DNA of 59,277 bases from Haplosporangium gracile (lineage: Eukaryota > Mortierellomycota > Mortierellomycetes > Mortierellales > Mortierellaceae), in NCBI GenBank assembly GCA_015499985.1, contig JAAAUF010000054.1, positions 21,363-80,639 of the forward strand, given 5' to 3'. The notes under the pieces are model-generated. The model had not been told where the DNA came from. It did no database searches and worked only from the letters and a program-made list of their open reading frames with translations. The position numbers and the translations under genes were made by a program. Positions 58,832 to 59,277 of this stretch are shown here, piece after piece (within the stretch, counting starts at the first letter, position 1; each line of letters begins with the position of its first letter).

Positions 58832-59277
58832 ATGGCGTCTCTATTCACTCCCACGAGTCCTCAGAACCCTCCACAACACACCTTCCTGGACAAGAAGCCT
58901 CCCTTGCTGCCTCGACAGTCGACAAGCGACGTCCTCTCGTTCACTCACATCATTGCCGATCGACTCTTGCCTGGTCAGAACGTCTGGGATTATTTCTCAC
59001 CCCCACCAGTACCAACTGTATCGCCCTCTGATGACACCATTGGCTGCAATAGCAACAACAGCAGCAACAATGTCTTAGCTAATGCAGCGTTACCGCCCTT
59101 AACACCGACTTCTCCTGGCCCACAAGCAGTCTCGATGGCTGCCATGATGATTTCGCCGACTTTGCCCATGTCTCCAACGTTTGGACAATTCCCAGCAGGA
59201 AGTTCGGAAGGAGGTGAGGTTAGAGGAACAGCAGTAACTGGGAGTTCGAGCAGCAAGCGCAACAGTATCGCCTCATC
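58832..59277 (+). CDS. Unrecognised Ser/Pro-rich protein, 5' part only
   Basis: An open frame starts at ATG 58832 and continues to the window edge (148 codons visible, no stop). The N-terminus has MASLFTPTSPQNPPQ, a more structured stretch SDVLSFTHIIADRLLPGQN, then VWDYFSPPP, and then becomes disordered with Asn/Ser and Pro/Thr-Ser repeats (PPLTPTSPGP). I do not recognise a family. A possible splice donor (GGTGAG at about 59213-59218) could end the exon before the edge. The start is the first ATG after a pyrimidine-rich leader; the gene is incomplete here. Confidence 0.5.
   Translation, partial: MASLFTPTSPQNPPQHTFLDKKPPLLPRQSTSDVLSFTHIIADRLLPGQNVWDYFSPPPVPTVSPSDDTIGCNSNNSSNNVLANAALPPLTPTSPGPQAVSMAAMMISPTLPMSPTFGQFPAGSSEGGEVRGTAVTGSSSSKRNSIAS

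Overview
The window is eukaryotic and fungal. Genes have several short introns (mostly 60-250 bases, GT...AG), there is an actin gene, a COP9 signalosome subunit, a GID-complex ubiquitin ligase, a CreC/WDR20 protein and a Bni4-like scaffold, and intergenic DNA is rich in homopolymers and pyrimidine tracts. The mixture, with Tc1 and PIF/Harbinger transposon remains, suggests an early-diverging filamentous fungus, most likely of the Mortierella group; that placement is inference from gene content, not from a search. A 10-base N gap at 36913-36922 shows this is a draft assembly.

Layout. 1-5233: an RMD5-type E3 ligase followed closely in tandem by a Nop13-like nucleolar RNA-binding protein. 5711-16485: three same-strand DHA2-type MFS exporter paralogues, the first two separated by a decayed Tc1 element (8351-9638). 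18593-20857: succinate-semialdehyde dehydrogenase in seven exons. 21714-24949: a CreC/WDR20 WD-repeat protein, head to head with the dehydrogenase. 25227-30258: a long Ser/Gln-rich protein with a Bni4-like C-terminus that I read as two exons of one gene. 33632-35476: a Cid1-like nucleotidyltransferase. 36198-37009: a tiny single-span membrane protein. 37325-39437: a peroxisomal acyl-CoA synthetase ending in SKL. 40105-42986: a broken Harbinger element with two convergent ORFs. 43582-44660: a secreted cysteine-rich, probably GPI-anchored protein. 45911-48369: CSN3 in ten exons, head to head with a Rab18-like GTPase (48755-49927). 51201-52808: actin. 53682-57449: a SAY/Rsc7 domain plus PHD-finger chromatin protein. 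58832 to the end: an unrecognised partial gene.

Function. Most genes are single-copy housekeeping or regulatory genes with no operon-like logic. Ubiquitin control recurs (RMD5 ligase, CreC deubiquitinase partner, CSN3 deneddylase), but this may be chance. The MFS array is the clearest local gene-family expansion: the three promoters each carry a TATA box 199-256 bases before the ATG, the middle copy has lost the intron the others share, and the N-terminal tails vary by a short Gly-Gln-Leu-Asp-Pro-Gly-Pro-Pro repeat.

Exon boundaries were placed by hand from splice signals and checked by reading-frame arithmetic; every multi-exon model given sums to a multiple of three. Main points worth a second look: a perfect 24-base nested inverted repeat at 17212-17295, the Harbinger element whose in-frame stops are all one C-to-T step from a sense codon, the SAY-PHD domain architecture, the three 23-base repeats inside a dehydrogenase intron, and splice oddities (GC-AG intron, start-codon-only exon, NAGNAG acceptor).
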